Below are positions 60,474 to 64,000 of a stretch of DNA of 64,000 bases, piece by piece. Source of the stretch: DASUPK01 sp046732465. Its GTDB lineage: Bacteria > Actinomycetota > Thermoleophilia > Solirubrobacterales > 70-9. The translations under genes and the position numbers were made by a program. The stretch lies in assembly GCA_046732465.1 (NCBI GenBank), contig JBKPND010000034.1:1-64000 (forward strand), given 5' to 3'. Each line of letters opens with the position of its first letter. Within the stretch, counting starts at the first letter, position 1. The notes beneath the pieces were generated by a model. That model was not told the origin of the DNA. It was given only the letters and a program-made list of their open reading frames with translations, and did not search any database.

Positions 60474-61705
60474 GCCGGCCGCTCGAGGACGTCAAGATCC
60501 TCGACCTCACCCGGCTCTTGCCCGGCGGCTTCTGCACGCTGCTGCTCGCCGACCTCGGCGCGGACGTGATCAAGGTCGAGGACACGGGCCAGGGCGACTA
60601 CGTGCGCTGGGCCCCGCCCTACTACGGCTCCGACGAGCACACGCCGCTCGGCACCCGCTCGGCGATCTACCTCTCGCTGAACCGCAACAAGCGCTCGGTC
60701 CGGCTCGATCTCAAGCAGGAGGGCGGCCGCCAGGCGCTGATCAAGCTGGCCGAGTCCGCCGACGTGCTGGTGGAGAGCTTCCGTCCCGGGGTGCTCGACA
60801 ACCTCGGTGTCGGCTACGAGGTGCTGCGCCAGGCGAACCCTGCGCTCGTCTACTGCCCGATCACCGGCTACGGCCAGGACGGGCCAAATCGCGACCGGGC
60901 CGGGCACGACATGAACTACCTGGGGCTGAACGGCGTCCTCGGGCTGACCGGACAGGCGGGTGGCCCGCCGATCCAGTCCGGGGCGCAGATCGCCGATCTC
61001 GGCGGCGGCGGGTTGATGGCGGCTGTCGGGATCCTCGCGGCGCTTCAGGAGGCGCGGCGGGGCGGCGAGGGCCAGATGGTCGACATCTCGATGACCGACG
61101 GCTCCCTCGCCTGGCTGGTGATGGAGGCCGGTCGCTACTTCGGCTCCGGAGAGGTGCCGCAGCGCGGCAACATCATGCTCTCCGGTGGAATCGTCTGCTA
61201 CCGGCCCTATGAGGCCGCCGACGGCTGGGTCACCTGCGGCGCGCTTGAGCCGAAGTTCTGGGCTCGGTTCTGCCAGGGAGTCGATCGGCCGGACCTGATC
61301 GAGAAGCAATTCGAGAAGCCCGGATCCGAGGCCCACCAGCAGATCGCCGACGTCTTCAAGACGAAGACGCGCGCCGAGTGGAAGGCGTTCAACGACGAGC
61401 ACGACGCGATGATCGAGCCGGTTCTCGATCTCGACGAGGCGCTCGAGTCCGAGCTCGTCCACGAGCGCGAGATGGTCGTCTCCTACGAGCAGCCCGAAAT
61501 GGGTGAGATCAAGCAGCTCGGCTTCCCGATCAAGCTCTCGCGAACGCCGGCGGGCATCGAGCGGCCGGCGCCCGCCCTCGGCGAGCACACCGCGGAGGTG
61601 CTCGCTGACGCGGGCTATTCCGCGGAGGAGATCCAGGCCCTGGAGGAGTCAGGGGCGGCGAAGGGCCCCGAGGCCGGCCAGCCGCAGGAGCAGTTCCTGG
61701 CATGA
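60470..61705 (+). CDS. Class III CoA-transferase family protein, alpha-methylacyl-CoA racemase-like
   Basis: A 411-residue CaiB/BaiF-family protein. The pattern fits alpha-methylacyl-CoA racemase rather than CoA-transferases: His in RAGHDMNYLGLNGVL (~H146) and Asp in QIADLGGGGLMAAVGIL (~D176), 30 residues apart, as in mycobacterial MCR. LPGGFCTLLLADLGADVIKV is the family N-terminus. Epimerising 2-methyl acyl-CoA would suit breakdown of branched or sterol side chains. GTG start, overlapping the BKACE stop by 4 bp. Confidence 0.89.
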   Translation: MSRPLEDVKILDLTRLLPGGFCTLLLADLGADVIKVEDTGQGDYVRWAPPYYGSDEHTPLGTRSAIYLSLNRNKRSVRLDLKQEGGRQALIKLAESADVLVESFRPGVLDNLGVGYEVLRQANPALVYCPITGYGQDGPNRDRAGHDMNYLGLNGVLGLTGQAGGPPIQSGAQIADLGGGGLMAAVGILAALQEARRGGEGQMVDISMTDGSLAWLVMEAGRYFGSGEVPQRGNIMLSGGIVCYRPYEAADGWVTCGALEPKFWARFCQGVDRPDLIEKQFEKPGSEAHQQIADVFKTKTRAEWKAFNDEHDAMIEPVLDLDEALESELVHEREMVVSYEQPEMGEIKQLGFPIKLSRTPAGIERPAPALGEHTAEVLADAGYSAEEIQALEESGAAKGPEAGQPQEQFLA

Positions 61706-62436
61706 GCGCAGCAGAGGCACAGAGTGAGGAGATGCTTCGCATGGGCGAGCTCGCGCGGGCGTCCGGCGTCTCGGCGGCCACGATCAAGCACTACCTGCGC
61801 GAGGGCCTGCTTCCTGAGCCCGTCAAGACCTCCCGCAACATGGCCTACTACCCCGCCGACTTCGTCGACCGAATCCGCATGATCAAGCAGCTTCAGGAGG
61901 AGCGCTACATGCCCCTGCGGGTGATCAAGGACCTGCTCGAGGAGGATCCCGATCGCGCCAGGGCGCTGATCGAGCTCGGGGACAAGCTGCTCGAGCACGC
62001 GCTCGCCGGCGAGAGTGAGCGGGTCAGCGCCGCCGAGGTGCGCCACCGCTACGACCTACCCCAGGACGTGCTCGACCGGCTCGCCGAGCTCGACGTGCTC
62101 ACCCCGGACAAGAAGGGCTATTCGCCGACCGACGTCCGCATCGTCGAGGCGATCAGCCGCTTCCGAGCCGGGGGCTATGAGGAGCGGATCGGCTTCACCG
62201 TCTACGACACCCTGCGCTACAAGGAATCGATGGCCGACCTGGTGAAGCAGGAGGTCGACGTGCTGATGGAACGGCTCGCGGGGGAGATGGACCCCGATCA
62301 GGCGATGGCGCTGATCGAGGCCGGGAACCAGCCGCTCAACGACCTGCTCGCCGCCATGCACACCAAGGCGCTCGTGGCGGAGCTCGAGCGCCGCCGCGGC
62401 TCCTCCGATTCCGGCGGCAACAGCGGCGGCGACTAG
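61702..62436 (+). CDS. MerR family transcriptional regulator
   Basis: A 244-residue MerR-type regulator. HTH at ~14-45: MGELARASGVSAATIKHYLR plus EGLLPEPVKTSRNMAYYP, then the dimerising helix (VDRIRMIKQLQEERYMPL). The C-terminal ~150 residues form an effector domain without Cys clusters, so metals are an unlikely ligand; an acyl-CoA or related compound is possible. Last gene of the coupled operon (ATGA with the racemase), consistent with feedback control of its own operon. Confidence 0.9.
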   Translation: MSAAEAQSEEMLRMGELARASGVSAATIKHYLREGLLPEPVKTSRNMAYYPADFVDRIRMIKQLQEERYMPLRVIKDLLEEDPDRARALIELGDKLLEHALAGESERVSAAEVRHRYDLPQDVLDRLAELDVLTPDKKGYSPTDVRIVEAISRFRAGGYEERIGFTVYDTLRYKESMADLVKQEVDVLMERLAGEMDPDQAMALIEAGNQPLNDLLAAMHTKALVAELERRRGSSDSGGNSGGD

Positions 62437-62442
62437 CGCGCG

Positions 62443-63048
62443 GTGGCGCAGCTCGCCCTCGCGATGCTCGCGGTTTTCTTCGGGCTCGCGGGCTTGGTCC
62501 GAATCGCGATCCAGTGGCGCCGGACTGGCAAGACAGGCCTGATCGGCCTCCGCCGCGACGCCGGCCCCCTCGATTGGCTAAGCGGGATCCTCTTCGTCGC
62601 TGGGATGGCGATCGGGATCGCATCGCCGGTACTGGTCCTGAACGATGTCCTCGATCCGATCTCGGCGGTGGACACCGACGCGCTGCACGCACTCGGCATC
62701 GTGCTGGCCGCCGCGGGCGGTCTGGCGGTCTTTGCCGCGCAGCTCGGCATGGGGGAGTCATGGCGGATCGGGGTCAGCGATGAGGAGCGGACAGATCTGG
62801 TGACCGGCGGGTGGTTCTCACTGGTCCGCAACCCGATCTACGCCGCGATGATCGCCGGTTGGACCGGGCTTGCCCTGATGGTCCCCACCTGGCTGGGGAT
62901 CGTGGCGATCGCCGTGGTCTTCCTCGGCCTCGAGCTACAGGTCCGGGCCGTCGAAGAGCCGTACCTGGTCCGAACACATGGCACGGAATATGGGGCTTAC
63001 GCCTCTCGCGTTGGCCGCTTCATCCCCGGCGTCGGGCGACTCAAGTGA
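62443..63048 (+). CDS. Isoprenylcysteine carboxyl methyltransferase (ICMT)-like membrane protein
   Basis: A 201-residue membrane protein of the ICMT/PEMT-like methyltransferase family, with four to five helices. The C-terminal signature is WFSLVRNPIYAAMIAGWTG and EEPYLVRTHGTEYGAY, which bind S-adenosylmethionine in the family. GTG start 6 bp after the MerR stop, so it may extend the preceding operon, though no overlap exists. Methyl acceptor unknown. Confidence 0.86.
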   Translation: MAQLALAMLAVFFGLAGLVRIAIQWRRTGKTGLIGLRRDAGPLDWLSGILFVAGMAIGIASPVLVLNDVLDPISAVDTDALHALGIVLAAAGGLAVFAAQLGMGESWRIGVSDEERTDLVTGGWFSLVRNPIYAAMIAGWTGLALMVPTWLGIVAIAVVFLGLELQVRAVEEPYLVRTHGTEYGAYASRVGRFIPGVGRLK

Positions 63049-63052
63049 TCGG

Positions 63053-63092
63053 TTGGTGAGTTCCTCACGGACGGGCGTGAGTAACTCGCCAA
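63053..63092. terminator. Bidirectional hairpin between convergent genes
   Basis: 17-bp inverted repeat with two mismatches: TTGGTGAGTTCCTCACG (63053-63069) and CGTGAGTAACTCGCCAA (63076-63092), loop GACGGG. Placed exactly between the ends of the ICMT-like gene and the epimerase. No T tract; a factor-assisted or processing role is possible. Confidence 0.65.
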
Positions 63093-63093
63093 C

Positions 63094-64000
63094 TCAGTCC
63101 TCGAGCAGGCCCATCGAGTGCAGGGTCCGGCGCACCCCTTCATCGAGGGGTGTCGTTTCCCAGCCGAGCTCCCGCTGTGCCTTCGACGAATCCGGCCTCG
63201 CCTGCCAGAGGATGTATTCGAGCTGGCCCTTGGGGAGCAGCGGAGGGCGCCGGATGACCCGCGAGATCCCCGCGCCGACGGCGGCCACGCCCTTCGCGAC
63301 CGGGACCGGCATCGTCGGCGGGACCCGGCCGCGCCCGGCGATCCGCTTGGCCGTCTCGGCCAGCTCGCGGAAGTCCGCGTAGCCGTCGGCCAGGATGTAG
63401 CGATCGCCGTCGTTCCCCTTCTCGGCGGCGAGCAGGTGGCCGGCGGCCACCCCGTCGACGAAGGCGTAGCCCGTCCCACCCGGCGGCACCGCCGGAAGAC
63501 GCTTGCGCACCACCGGCTCGAACACCTGGTTCTCGAACGATGGGGTGGGCGACGGCGTCGGGCCGTAGACGCCGGAGGGGTTGAGGATCACGACCTCCAT
63601 GCCCTGCCGCTCGGCGAGCACCAGCTCCTCGGCGCGCTGCTTGGAGCGCTCGTACGCCGTTCCCTTTGGATAGTCCGCGACCTTGGTCTCGTCGAACTGC
63701 TCACCGGTCTCGGCGTGGAAGACGTCGTGGGTGGAGGTGTGGATGAAGCGCCTGACGCCCGCCCGCCTCGCCGCGCCCGCTAGCGCGCCGCTGCCCACGG
63801 CGTTGACCCGGTCGAAGATCGCCTCGTCCTTGACCCACTGCTCCGGCATTCCCATGGCGTTGAAGACCAGCTCGCAGCCCTCGACGGCCGCGGCGAGGCT
63901 GTCGGCATCCGTGGCGTCGCCCGGGGTCGGCTCTACGCCGGCCGGCAGGATGGTCGCCGCGCGCTTCGGGTCGCGGACGAGGGCGCGGACCTGCTCGCCT
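63094..64000 (-). CDS. NAD-dependent epimerase/dehydratase (partial, open at window end)
   Basis: Extended SDR related to dihydroflavonol-4-reductase-like and 3-beta-HSD-like epimerases. Reading continues without stop to the window edge, so the N-terminus including the glycine-rich NAD motif lies beyond it. Visible: VRALVRDPKRAATILPAGVE, VRRFIHTSTHDVF, catalytic YERSK and NPSGVYGPTPSP, then the C-terminal substrate domain ending HSMGLLED. At least 302 residues. Substrate unknown. Confidence 0.88.
   Translation of the reverse strand, partial: GEQVRALVRDPKRAATILPAGVEPTPGDATDADSLAAAVEGCELVFNAMGMPEQWVKDEAIFDRVNAVGSGALAGAARRAGVRRFIHTSTHDVFHAETGEQFDETKVADYPKGTAYERSKQRAEELVLAERQGMEVVILNPSGVYGPTPSPTPSFENQVFEPVVRKRLPAVPPGGTGYAFVDGVAAGHLLAAEKGNDGDRYILADGYADFRELAETAKRIAGRGRVPPTMPVPVAKGVAAVGAGISRVIRRPPLLPKGQLEYILWQARPDSSKAQRELGWETTPLDEGVRRTLHSMGLLED

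Overview
The window is 64 kb of high-GC DNA (roughly two thirds G+C or more), densely coded, with GTG and TTG starts, many 1-14 bp gene overlaps and almost no intergenic space. A six-gene mce block, three MMPL transporters, two P450s, stand-alone 70-aa biotin carrier protein, F420/PPOX-type split-barrel proteins and SCP2 all point to an actinobacterium. The divergent RpoD-like sigma factor and overall gene style suggest Thermoleophilia/Solirubrobacterales rather than mycobacteria; that placement is inference. No rRNA, tRNA, CRISPR array, insertion sequence or phage gene was seen, and no gap longer than 300 bp lacks a gene. The last gene runs off the right edge.

Layout. 1-3.8 kb: TetR regulator, TVP38-type membrane protein, Mn/Fe superoxide dismutase, cholesterol-oxidase-like GMC flavoprotein. 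4.0-14.8 kb: six consecutive MCE proteins followed by an SCP2 lipid carrier and an unknown protein, one probable operon driven by a TTGACA-type promoter; the usual YrbE permeases and ATPase are absent. 14.8-18.4 kb: PPOX protein, NUDIX hydrolase, rubredoxin, DUF4349 membrane protein with its ECF sigma factor. 18.4-25 kb: biotin genes (bioA, and bioB-bioF-bioD on the same strand) interrupted by a MarR/MFS efflux pair with a perfect operator palindrome. 25-29.4 kb: cupin, GH3 enzyme, DUF1254 protein, a truncated M1 aminopeptidase remnant and a divergent RpoD-family sigma factor. 29.5-43.7 kb: MMPL, enoyl-CoA hydratase, biotin carrier protein, glycosyltransferase, glycerol kinase, PlsC, lactonase-like hydrolase, SDRs, methyltransferase, thioesterase, MFS, second MMPL. 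43.8-49.3 kb: secreted sialidase-fold protein, two acyl-CoA dehydrogenases, SnoaL-like protein, two YCII/DGPF proteins with matching ECF-type promoters. 49.4-56.3 kb: two P450s flanking an HD-GYP protein and a third MMPL. 56.4-62.4 kb: a seven-gene, fully translationally coupled acyl-CoA operon ending in its own MerR regulator. 62.4-64 kb: isoprenylcysteine methyltransferase-like protein and a partial epimerase.

Themes. The genes converge on lipid, sterol-like and branched acyl-CoA metabolism: envelope lipid transfer (MCE, SCP2, MMPL), oxidation (GMC oxidase, P450s, acyl-CoA dehydrogenases, crotonases, dienoyl-CoA-reductase-like SDR, racemase), biotin synthesis feeding a carrier protein and an acyl-CoA carboxylase beta subunit, and glycerol/phosphatidate synthesis. 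Two observations deserve most attention. First, a related 32-bp palindromic element lies in two divergent promoter regions 7 kb apart (49343-49374 and 56361-56392), each between a P450 and an acyl-CoA gene, which suggests a shared regulon. Second, the duplicated ECF-type promoter plus leader hairpin precedes both YCII genes.
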